From the NCBI RefSeq assembly GCF_003112555.1, contig NZ_BEWB01000019.1:62001-126000 (forward strand): a stretch of DNA of 64,000 nucleotides, written 5' to 3'. The position numbers and the translations under genes were made by a program. The notes below the pieces were generated by a model that saw nothing but the letters and a program-made list of their open reading frames with translations, was not told the DNA's origin and did no database searches. The DNA comes from Streptomyces coelicoflavus (GTDB lineage: Bacteria > Actinomycetota > Actinomycetes > Streptomycetales > Streptomycetaceae). Each line of letters begins with the position of its first letter. The first letter of the stretch is position 1. This document shows positions 24,736 through 32,415 of this stretch, piece after piece.

Positions 24736-26133
24736 ATGAGCACCCAGCAGCTCCCCGTCATCGTCGTCGGTGCGGGCCCCGCCGGACTGGCCGCAGCCGC
24801 CCACCTCGTCGAGCGCGGCATCGAGCCCCTCGTGCTGGAGGCGGGCGACGAGGCCGGCGCGGCCGTGCGTGAGTGGAGCCACGTGCGGCTGTTCTCCACC
24901 TGGGGCGAGGTCGTCGACCCGGCCGCCGAGAAGCTCCTGGCCTCCACCGGCTGGACCCGGCCCGACCCGGCGACGTATCCCTCCGGCGGAGAGTGGGCCG
25001 AGCAGTACCTGCGGCCGCTCGCGGACGCCCTCGGCGACAAGGTCCGCACCGGGGCCGCCGTCACCGGTGTCTCTCGCGCCGGCCGCGACCGGATCGTCGA
25101 CGCCGACCGGGAGCAGCAGCCGTTCGTCGTGCACGTCGAGTACGCCGACGGCCGTGAGGAGCGTGTCCTCGCCCGCGCCGTGATCGACGCCTCCGGCACC
25201 TGGACCACGCCCTCTCCGGCCGGCGGCAGCGGCCTGCCCGCCCTCGGTGAGAGGGCGGCGGCCGACCGGATCACCTACCGCGTACCGGACCTGAACGACC
25301 CGGCCGTACGCGCCCGTTACGCGGGCAGGCGCACGGCCGTCATCGGTTCGGGTGCCTCCGCCTTCACCGCGCTCGCGTACCTCGCCGAGCTGGCGGAGTC
25401 CGCCGACGGCGCGGGGACGAGGGGCATGTGGATCCTGCGCCGGGGGATCTCCGCGTCCACCTTCGGCGGGGGCACCGCCGACCAGCTCCCCGCCCGCGGC
25501 GCCCTCGGCCTCGCGGCGAAGGCCGCCGTCGACAAGGGGCACGCCGACGCGGTCACCGGCTTCCGCACCGAGGCGTTCGAACGCGACGCCGACGGACGTC
25601 TGGTCCTGGTGGGCGAGGACGGCCGACGCCTGGAGCCCGTGGACGAGGTGATCGTGCTGACCGGCTTCCGCCCCGACCTGTCCTTCCTGGACGAGCTGCG
25701 CCTGGGCCTGGACGAACGCCTCCAGGCGCCGGTCGTCCTGGCCCCGCTGATCGACCCGAACCAGCACTCCTGCGGCACCGTCTACCCGCACGGTCACCGC
25801 GAGCTCTCCCACCCCGAGCAGGGCGTCTACCTGGTCGGCATGAAGTCCTACGGCCGCGCCCCCACCTTCCTGGCCATGACCGGCTACGAGCAGGTCCGCT
25901 CCGTCGCCGCCGCCATCGCAGGCGACCTCGACGCCGCCGACCGCGTCGAACTCACCCTTCCCGAGACCGGAGTCTGCGGCGGCGCGGGCCTGTTCGACAC
26001 CCCCGACGCCCAGTCGGCCGACGCCGGCGGCTGCTGCGCCGCACCGGAACCGCAGGTCGTGCAGCTCGTCCCGCCCACGGCAGTGGGCGCCGCCGCCGAG
26101 GACGCTCCGGCGGGCGGCTGCTGCGGCTCGTGA
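24736..26133 (+). CDS. NAD(P)/FAD-dependent oxidoreductase with vicinal-Cys tail
   Basis: This 465-aa flavoprotein has the FAD motif VVGAGPAGLAAAAHL at about residues 9-23, an NAD(P) motif VIGSGASAFTALAYLAE near 203-219 and VIVLTGFRPDLSFLDE near 311-326. The C-terminal ~70 residues carry GVCGGAG, AGGCCAAPEP and a final AGGCCGS, three Cys clusters beyond the catalytic fold. It is probably a redox enzyme of arsenic metabolism whose tail binds As(III) or passes electrons. GGAGACC precedes ATG 24736. A 13-bp stem terminator follows. Confidence 0.82.
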   Translation: MSTQQLPVIVVGAGPAGLAAAAHLVERGIEPLVLEAGDEAGAAVREWSHVRLFSTWGEVVDPAAEKLLASTGWTRPDPATYPSGGEWAEQYLRPLADALGDKVRTGAAVTGVSRAGRDRIVDADREQQPFVVHVEYADGREERVLARAVIDASGTWTTPSPAGGSGLPALGERAAADRITYRVPDLNDPAVRARYAGRRTAVIGSGASAFTALAYLAELAESADGAGTRGMWILRRGISASTFGGGTADQLPARGALGLAAKAAVDKGHADAVTGFRTEAFERDADGRLVLVGEDGRRLEPVDEVIVLTGFRPDLSFLDELRLGLDERLQAPVVLAPLIDPNQHSCGTVYPHGHRELSHPEQGVYLVGMKSYGRAPTFLAMTGYEQVRSVAAAIAGDLDAADRVELTLPETGVCGGAGLFDTPDAQSADAGGCCAAPEPQVVQLVPPTAVGAAAEDAPAGGCCGS

Positions 26134-26157
26134 CCGGCCTCAACACCCGCGACAGCG

Positions 26158-26192
26158 GGGCCGCGACCGGAGCAGGGGACCGGTCGCGGCCC
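26158..26192 (+). terminator. Perfect 13-bp stem terminator
   Basis: GGGCCGCGACCGG (26158-26170) pairs perfectly with CCGGTCGCGGCCC (26180-26192) across a 9-nt loop, 25 bp after the flavoprotein stop. Confidence 0.75.
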
Positions 26193-26317
26193 GCGCCGCC
26201 CCGCCTGCCCCCTGCCCGGCACGGACCGTGAGCCGGGGCATCACCCGCGGCTCTTGCCCGCGATCCACCTTTCGGTACACGGTTTCCTGAATTCATGATT
26301 CCCTGTACCGTCATCGT

Positions 26318-26653
26318 GTGCTGACTGTTGCCCCCGAGATCGAGGTGCTGGTCCGGTTCGGCCGCGCGCTGGCCGACCCGATCCGCTGCCGCATCCTGCT
26401 CGCCCTGCGCGAGGCCCCCGCCTATCCGGCCGACCTCGCCGACGCGCTCGGCGTCTCCCGGACCCGGTTGTCGAACCACCTGGCGTGCCTGCGTGACTGC
26501 GGCCTGGTCGTCACGGTCCCCGACGGCCGCCGCACCCGCTATGAGTTGGCCGACGAGCGACTCGGCCACGCGCTGGACGACCTGCGCACCGCGGTGGTGG
26601 CCGTGGAGAGCGACCGCACGTGCGCCGAAGCCGACGACAAGGGGTGCTGCTGA
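26318..26653 (+). CDS. CmtR-like ArsR/SmtB metalloregulator
   Basis: This 111-aa winged-helix protein has VRFGRALADPIRCRILLALR, a recognition helix SRTRLSNHLACLRDCGLV and the wing PDGRRTRYEL. Cys in the recognition-helix region (LACLRDC) plus a tail with RTCAEADDKGCC match the CmtR subgroup that senses Cd(II)/Pb(II) with such residues. The preceding TTTCGGTACACGGTTTCCTGAATTC region (26,270-26,305) is AT-rich for this genome and is the likely promoter. It sits 2 nt before the transporter gene. Confidence 0.88.
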   Translation: MLTVAPEIEVLVRFGRALADPIRCRILLALREAPAYPADLADALGVSRTRLSNHLACLRDCGLVVTVPDGRRTRYELADERLGHALDDLRTAVVAVESDRTCAEADDKGCC

Positions 26654-26655
26654 CT

Positions 26656-27405
26656 GTGAGCGCTGAGATCCCCACAACCCGCGGCCCTTCCCCGGCCCGC
26701 CGAGAAGTGCTGGCGACGCGGATACGACTGCTGGTCGCCGCGACGATCACCTACAACGTCGTCGAGGCGGTCGTCGCCATCACCGCCGGCACGGTCGCCT
26801 CGTCCACCGCACTGATCGGCTTCGGCCTGGACTCCGTCGTCGAGGTGTCCTCCGCGGCCGCGGTCGCCTGGCAGTTCCGCGCAGCCGATCACGCGGTGCG
26901 GGAGGCCCGGGAGAGGACGGCGCTGAGGATCATCGCGGTGTCGTTCTTCGCGCTCGCCGCGTACGTCACGGTCGACGCGGTCCGGGTGCTGACCGGAACC
27001 GGCGAGGCCGAGCGTTCCGTCCCCGGCATCGTGCTCGCCGCGCTCTCTCTCGCGATCATGCCGTTCCTGTCCGCCGCTCAGCGCCGGGCCGGGCACGAGC
27101 TCGGCTCCGCCTCGGCAGTGGCGGACTCCAAGCAGACGTTGCTGTGCACGTACCTCTCGGCGGTGTTGTTGGCGGGCCTCGTCCTCAACGCCACCCTCGG
27201 CTGGTCCTGGGCCGACCCGATCACCGCGCTGGCCATCGCCGGCATCGCGGTCAGGGAAGGACGTGACGCCTGGCGCGGCGAGGGCTGCTGCGCGCCCACC
27301 CCTCCGGTCGCGGCGGGGACCGTCGCGGCCGACGCCGAGGAGGACGCGTGCGGCTGCCGTCCGGGCTGCACCTGCTGCACCACGGGCGCGAAGGCCGGCC
27401 GGTGA
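26656..27405 (+). CDS. CDF-like cation efflux protein with Cys-rich C-terminus
   Basis: This 249-aa protein has five or six membrane helices and CDF-type blocks (YNVVEAVVAITAG, STALIGFGLDSVVEVSSA with the helix-2 Asp, and a second SASAVADSKQTLLCTYLS). It should export a divalent or thiophilic metal. The usual cytoplasmic domain is replaced by a short tail with GEGCCAPTP and CGCRPGCTCCTTG, which could load the pump. GTG 26656 is preceded by AAGGGG and lies 2 nt after its regulator. It ends 48 bp before the island's left repeat, so it is outside the island as drawn. Confidence 0.85.
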   Translation: MSAEIPTTRGPSPARREVLATRIRLLVAATITYNVVEAVVAITAGTVASSTALIGFGLDSVVEVSSAAAVAWQFRAADHAVREARERTALRIIAVSFFALAAYVTVDAVRVLTGTGEAERSVPGIVLAALSLAIMPFLSAAQRRAGHELGSASAVADSKQTLLCTYLSAVLLAGLVLNATLGWSWADPITALAIAGIAVREGRDAWRGEGCCAPTPPVAAGTVAADAEEDACGCRPGCTCCTTGAKAGR

Positions 27406-27453
27406 CCTCTCAGGGCGCCGGTCGGGCCGTGACCGACCCCTACGGCGTTCCGT

Positions 27454-27529
27454 TCAGGGCCACACCAGGCAGTACGGCTGATGCCCCGCCTCGTGCAGCC
27501 GGTGGCTGAAGTCCTGCCACTCGTGCAGC
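27454..27529. repeat. Left attachment-type repeat (attL)
   Basis: It is identical over 76 bp to 46,349-46,424, running from TCAGGGCCACACCAGG to CCACTCGTGCAGC. On the minus strand it encodes the last 25 codons and stop of the target gene but has no gene upstream. Identity breaks sharply at both ends. Confidence 0.9.
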
Positions 27530-28041
27530 GATTGAACGAGGCGGGGCACTGACCTGGTACCTCTCGGCGAAGCGTGCGGTGACCTGCGGAAACTGCTTCC
27601 GGTAGTTCTCACGGGTCAACGCCGTTTCCCGGGCTCATGTGCCCTGGATGTGCCCTCTAGGGCGCCTACTGGATTGAAAGGATTTCGCACAGAGCCTCGG
27701 CATCGTCCATTCGACGTCTGCTTCGATCAGCAGCTCGTTGGGGCGATGCCCGGCATTGTTGGCCAGGCCCGTAGCGGAACCGAGCTTCTGTCCGGCCACG
27801 TCGGACGGCTGGTCGACACCGTCTCGTCCACGGTGTCGACACGGACGGTCAGGTACCTGCGCCCGGCGGCGAGGACAGCGGTGGCGGCCTTCTCGGCGGC
27901 CGCGTCATGCGAGCGGTACCCCACGATGTCACGGCCGTCGGCTGCGAGAGGTGCGCAGACCGCAGTACCGGTGCCCCAGCTGCCACTGCCGCATGCGGAA
28001 CCTCCGGAGTATCGCGTTGATCGATCAGCTTGTGTTCGGCA
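27530..28041. other. Left arm of the island: remnant coding sequence, no intact gene
   Basis: On the minus strand a frame just inside attL reads TRENYRKQFPQVTARFAERY, which looks like the C-terminal end of a real protein but is closed upstream by a stop after about eight codons. A second minus-strand frame (27,727-27,924, VGYRSHDAAAEKAATAVLAA...) also looks protein-like without matching a family I know. This is where an integrase gene would be expected, and none is readable. Confidence 0.4.
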
Positions 28042-31000
28042 TCAGTTCCCTGGCAGCGGTTTGAAGGTGTCTTCCACTCCCGCGGGGAAGGACACATGGC
28101 CGTCCACCGACGGAACCTGCAGGGTCGCCTCCGCCGTTAGGGGTGCGGTCGGGTCGTCGTCCCGCCACCCCTGGCCCCGCAGATCGATGCGCGCCGGCTT
28201 CCGCCCCTTGAATACCCGCGCGATCGTGGCTTCGTTCGTGTCGTCGGTGCTGACGATGAGATGTATGCCGAATCGTGGCCCTTCCATCGCAACCTGTCTC
28301 AGCGCCGTGACCACTTCCGGCGCCAGCAGCAGCACCTTCTGGAAGTCGTCCACAACGACCATGAGGCGCCGCATACGGTGCGGGATGTCGTAGTCGGCCC
28401 CGTTGTATGTGAGCGACCCGAAGTCTGAGTCGTCGATGCTCCTGCCCAGTATGTTCCCGCGCTTTGTGACTTCCTGTCGGAGCTTCTCGCAGAACGAGAG
28501 GACGTGCGCTTGGTGGGCGCTCAGGTTAAGGAACGAGGCACCGCGCACGACGTCTTCGAAGCGGGCGAGCCCGCTGCGTCCGTTGTAGTCAGCGCGAACC
28601 AGTTCGAGACCTGTCGGGTTCTGTTGCGTTAGCTGGTCCAGCACGCGGCGCAGGACGCTCCTGCGGATTGCGGCCGGAAGCCCGCGGAGTAGGAGGTGGG
28701 GGCCTTGGCCACCGCGGTGTTCGCTCTCCAGGTCCAGTTCCACCGGATCTAGACCGGCATCCAGCCCGAGGGAGACCTGCATGGGCTGGCTGCCCCCGGG
28801 TCTCTGAAGCGCGAGGGAGTCGAGAGCGCGCCGCAGCCTGGCCGCAGACGGCCGGTGGGCGGGGTTCCTCCGCGTGCATGCCTCCAGAATCGCCGTCCAG
28901 TCGGGGGAGAGCAGACCGGCGGGCAGCGCCAATGGGGCTTCGGAGAGAGACTCCCCATGTCCCTCGCCCGTCGCCGCATCCATGAGGATGGCACCGAGCG
29001 CGTACACGTCGGACTCGCGGGTCGGTTCGCCGCCGGGCGTTTCCTGCTCCGGGGCACGGTACCGAGGGCGTGGCGCGTACGCGTCCAAGTGTGGGCTGGC
29101 CCTGCCGTCCACGGAAGCGGTCATCCACCCGGTGATCTGCATTTTCCGCCCCGCCACCAGTACGCAACGGGGGGTGAGCGAGCCGTGGACCAGGCCGTTC
29201 TCGTGGGCGTTGGCGAGGCTCGCCGCGAGCTGGCGGGCGACCTCCAGCAGGCCGGCCCGGTGCAGAGCGCCCTCGTGCCCTACAAAATCATGCAGGTTCG
29301 GTGCCGGTTCCGAGGCGCCGTCCAGTGCGCATTCGACGGCGAGCCAGGGCCGAAGGCGGTGGGCGTCCCAGGCCAGGAGGCGCGGCGCGAGGAAGCCGTC
29401 CAGCCGCTTCAGCGCCGTCACCTCGGTCGTCACGAGATCGGTGGCGTGCCGGGGGTTGTGCACCTCGGGTGTGCGGATGACGAGCACGCGGCCCTCGCCG
29501 TCGTGGGCCAGGAGCAGTCCGATATCCGCCCAGCCTCCCTCGTGCTCGGCGAACACCTCGTATGGCAGGCCGTCTGGGCCCTCGAAGCGACGGTCGGCGA
29601 CGGACAGCCGGCACCATCCTGTCAGCTGCTCGTCGAGGACGAACCCATCCGGGAGCTCCCGCAGCTCGATGTGCGGGCTGAGCGGTTCGGGTGAGAATTC
29701 CGGTTCCGGCGGGGTGATACCGAGCCTGCGCCGGAGGGTCTCGTCGACCCAGCCGAAGGGCCTATGGTTGCCCGACCTGACCCTCTCCGGGCCCTCGGAG
29801 TGGGGAAGCCAGGCAGGGAATCCCGTCGACGCGTTCGGGAGTCCGCTGAGGTGGGCCGTGACCTCCCGAGCCGTCCGGACCAGTTCGGAGGGCGGCACCG
29901 TGCCCAGCAGAACCGTGCGGATGTCCTCGGTGAAGTCGAAGGTCCTCTGGTGCGGGAGGTCGGCGGAGCCCTCGACACCGTGCATGAGGCCGCCGAGGAA
30001 GACCTCCGCCAGGTGGGCCGTGTCGACGGACGGCTGCAGGGCATGCTGGACGAGCCGCATCACCGGGACGGGGAGTGGTGCCACGGCCGCCAGGTGCGCC
30101 GCCAGGCGGTACGCCTCCGAGGACGCCGAAGTTTTGAACCGCAGCACGGTCTCCTCCGCCGCTACGGACCCGGCGGGCCGGGTGAACACTCGTGCGCCGA
30201 CGGCGGGAACAGGCGTGTCTGGACCCGTCAGGAGCGGAAGCACCGCGGTCTCTCCGGGGGAGCCGATGAGCTGTGCCCAGGTGCCGATGTCGCTTCGCTC
30301 CGCGGAGAGCACCGGGACCGGGACGCCGTTGTAGGGGGCCATTTCCGGCGGCAGGACGGGGTCCTCGACGTGCCAGGACCGGTTGGCCGCTCCCCGGCGG
30401 CGGGTCGTCACGCGCCAGGGCCGCGCGTCGATGCCCGAGCCCGCCCAGAGCCGTGGCGGGAGCGCGTGGAGGAGGGCCACTGGCCCCGTCGATGCGGCGC
30501 GGTCGAGCTCTCGGTGCATCGTCCCGTCCCGCCAGGCCCGTCCGACGCCATCGCTCACGACGAGAAGCAGGGTGTTGCCGGAGGGGTCGAGGACCGTGGA
30601 CATCGGTCGCGCCCGGTCGCGCCCCCCGTATGGGCGGCCGGTCAGCCGGGGACCGCCGGGAGTGCGGCTGTCGAGGCCGTGGAGGCGGACGTCCCGGAAG
30701 GCTCCGCACCGCTCCATCAGAGCACGGACCTCGCCCGCAAGTCGCTGCCACAGGAGCATCGAAACGCCGTCGTCGACGAGAACCACCAGGTCGAGCCAGC
30801 GGGTCCGTGTGGGGCGGAGCACGGCGTCGGGGAGACCGGTCTCGGCCATGGCGGAGACTGTCGCGTCGACGTCGAGTTCGTTGCGCAGCGGGTCGGGACG
30901 GAGCTGTCGCAGGGGGCGCAGGGCGCGACCGATTCGGAGCTCCGTACCGTCGAGCGCCTTCATTCCCTGGGCGCGTACGGCCATCGCGGACCGGTCGGAG

Positions 31001-31332
31001 GAGACGGCCTGACTCGGCGGCACGGGGGCTGCGTGCAGTCCGTCCTCTTGCGAGGGGCGCGCTCCGCCGGTCGGCGGGGTGCCGAAGGCCGTCGTTCCGT
31101 CTCGATGCTCGTCCCGGCCCTCGAAGGGCGGCTCGGTGGCGGGCTCGGCCGGGGCCGGGGACGCTGCCTTAGCGGCGGGCTCCGCGGCCTGGGCCAGCCG
31201 TGCCAGTGTCGTGGCCGCCGCCGGGGGCAACCGTGCCGCGAGCCACAGCGCGTCGCGGAGCTCCTCGGCGTCGAGGAGTTCGCCGTCGCCGGACAGGGCG
31301 TCGCGCACCCGGTGCAGCATGGCCCTGGTCAC
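28042..31332 (-). CDS. SAV_2336-type protein: vWA-like, pseudokinase and degenerate FtsK/EccC-like ATPase
   Basis: This 1096-aa protein has: residues 1-130, low-complexity linker; ~135-540, SAV_2336-type domain with a vWA-like core (DLVVLVDDGVSM at 181-192; LLLVVSDGVG); ~585-840, a protein-kinase fold whose catalytic motifs are lost (HGSLTPRCVL at 716 in place of HRDxxxxN, ITGW at 733 in place of DFG) although APEQ and SDVYALG remain; ~855-1096, an FtsK/EccC-like ATPase with no P-loop (LLRGLPAAIRRS at 881) but a Walker B-like VVVDD (992-996). It is thus probably a scaffold or sensor. GTG 31332 overlaps the MoxR stop by 4 nt. It is the last gene of the conflict operon. Confidence 0.82.
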   Translation of the reverse strand: MTRAMLHRVRDALSGDGELLDAEELRDALWLAARLPPAAATTLARLAQAAEPAAKAASPAPAEPATEPPFEGRDEHRDGTTAFGTPPTGGARPSQEDGLHAAPVPPSQAVSSDRSAMAVRAQGMKALDGTELRIGRALRPLRQLRPDPLRNELDVDATVSAMAETGLPDAVLRPTRTRWLDLVVLVDDGVSMLLWQRLAGEVRALMERCGAFRDVRLHGLDSRTPGGPRLTGRPYGGRDRARPMSTVLDPSGNTLLLVVSDGVGRAWRDGTMHRELDRAASTGPVALLHALPPRLWAGSGIDARPWRVTTRRRGAANRSWHVEDPVLPPEMAPYNGVPVPVLSAERSDIGTWAQLIGSPGETAVLPLLTGPDTPVPAVGARVFTRPAGSVAAEETVLRFKTSASSEAYRLAAHLAAVAPLPVPVMRLVQHALQPSVDTAHLAEVFLGGLMHGVEGSADLPHQRTFDFTEDIRTVLLGTVPPSELVRTAREVTAHLSGLPNASTGFPAWLPHSEGPERVRSGNHRPFGWVDETLRRRLGITPPEPEFSPEPLSPHIELRELPDGFVLDEQLTGWCRLSVADRRFEGPDGLPYEVFAEHEGGWADIGLLLAHDGEGRVLVIRTPEVHNPRHATDLVTTEVTALKRLDGFLAPRLLAWDAHRLRPWLAVECALDGASEPAPNLHDFVGHEGALHRAGLLEVARQLAASLANAHENGLVHGSLTPRCVLVAGRKMQITGWMTASVDGRASPHLDAYAPRPRYRAPEQETPGGEPTRESDVYALGAILMDAATGEGHGESLSEAPLALPAGLLSPDWTAILEACTRRNPAHRPSAARLRRALDSLALQRPGGSQPMQVSLGLDAGLDPVELDLESEHRGGQGPHLLLRGLPAAIRRSVLRRVLDQLTQQNPTGLELVRADYNGRSGLARFEDVVRGASFLNLSAHQAHVLSFCEKLRQEVTKRGNILGRSIDDSDFGSLTYNGADYDIPHRMRRLMVVVDDFQKVLLLAPEVVTALRQVAMEGPRFGIHLIVSTDDTNEATIARVFKGRKPARIDLRGQGWRDDDPTAPLTAEATLQVPSVDGHVSFPAGVEDTFKPLPGN

Positions 31333-32366
31333 AGGGTACGCGCGAGCCGGTGTAGGACGGCGTCCAGCAGTCCGTCCGCGTCGAGTTCGACGCCGCCACG
31401 CCGGAGGAACACGGCGTTGAGGAGCTGGTCCGTCGCGAGCTCACCGCGCGCTCTACGGGCGAGGAATGCACGCATCAGGTCGTCGATCTCGAGCGTGCCG
31501 TGGGCTCCGGAGCCGTCTTTCGGGTCAAGGTGGGCGGAGATGATGGCGCGCAGTCGGTTTTCGTCCGGTTCTGGGAGGTCGAGGCGGACGCAGCGGCGCA
31601 GGAAGGCCGGCGGAAAGTCCCGTTCGCCGTTGCTGGTGATGATGACGACGGGGAACTCGGAGCAGCGGACGCGGCCACGGACGACCTCGGTCCACTTGCC
31701 GGTGTCGGCGGTCATCACGCGTACCGAGGACTGTTCCTCTGGGAGACGGGCGAGCTCGGGAATCTCAAACTCGCCTTCCTCGAAGACGTTCAGGAGGTCG
31801 TTCGGCAGGTCGACGTCGCCCTTGTCGAGTTCGTCAACGAGGAGCACGCGCGGCGACTCCGATGCCACCAGAGCGGTGCCGAGCGGGCCGAGCCGCAAGT
31901 ACGAGCCGATGCCCGGGTCCAGCGGCGTGGAGCCGTCACCGCCGTGGGGTTCACGGCTCATGTTGGTCTCGCGTAGCCTGCCGATGGCGTCGTAGCGGTA
32001 CAGCGCGTCCTGGAGTGTGGTGCGGCTGTTGACCGGCCAGTGCAGGACGGGACCGAGGGACAACTCGTGGGCCACGGCGTACGCCAGGGACGACTTGCCC
32101 GTCCCGGGGTGTCCGGTGACAAGAAGCGGTCGGCGGAGCAGCAGTGCGGCGTTGACAACGTCCGCTTCCTGAGGGCCGATCAGATAGGGCCGGTTTCGGT
32201 GGGAGGTGTCCGTCTCCCCGTCCGTGTCGCCGCCGAACCGCCGCCAGGGCGGTGCCTCGGGGAAGGTGATGGTCTTGGCGCGGCCGTCGCCCTTGAACAG
32301 CCGCCAGTCGGCGTCCTGCCCGTCGTCGGCCGTGTCCTGCTGCCCGTGGGGTTCGTGGGCCGTCAT
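31329..32366 (-). CDS. MoxR-family AAA+ ATPase of a VMAP conflict system
   Basis: This 345-aa ATPase has Walker A GHPGTGKS (85-92), Walker B LLVDELDK (175-182), sensor 1 IITSNGERDFPPAFLRRC with an Arg finger, and a C-terminal lid. These are MoxR-type features. In VMAP systems the MoxR ATPase is thought to remodel or activate partner proteins upon a trigger. ATG 32366 is chosen because GGAGAAGG lies 7 nt upstream; the earlier in-frame ATG at 32387 has no ribosome site. It overlaps the next gene by 4 nt and follows the peptidase-domain gene by 49 bp. Confidence 0.9.
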   Translation of the reverse strand: MTAHEPHGQQDTADDGQDADWRLFKGDGRAKTITFPEAPPWRRFGGDTDGETDTSHRNRPYLIGPQEADVVNAALLLRRPLLVTGHPGTGKSSLAYAVAHELSLGPVLHWPVNSRTTLQDALYRYDAIGRLRETNMSREPHGGDGSTPLDPGIGSYLRLGPLGTALVASESPRVLLVDELDKGDVDLPNDLLNVFEEGEFEIPELARLPEEQSSVRVMTADTGKWTEVVRGRVRCSEFPVVIITSNGERDFPPAFLRRCVRLDLPEPDENRLRAIISAHLDPKDGSGAHGTLEIDDLMRAFLARRARGELATDQLLNAVFLRRGGVELDADGLLDAVLHRLARTL

Positions 32367-32415
32367 CGAGTGTCCGTCCTTCTCCATGGTGCGGGGGTCC
32401 GGTGGGTGTGGTGCG

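Noticed and set aside
27454..27529. Left repeat as part of a functional gene copy
   Set aside because: Only the last 25 codons are present and the upstream sequence diverges at once, so it is an att duplicate, not a gene.
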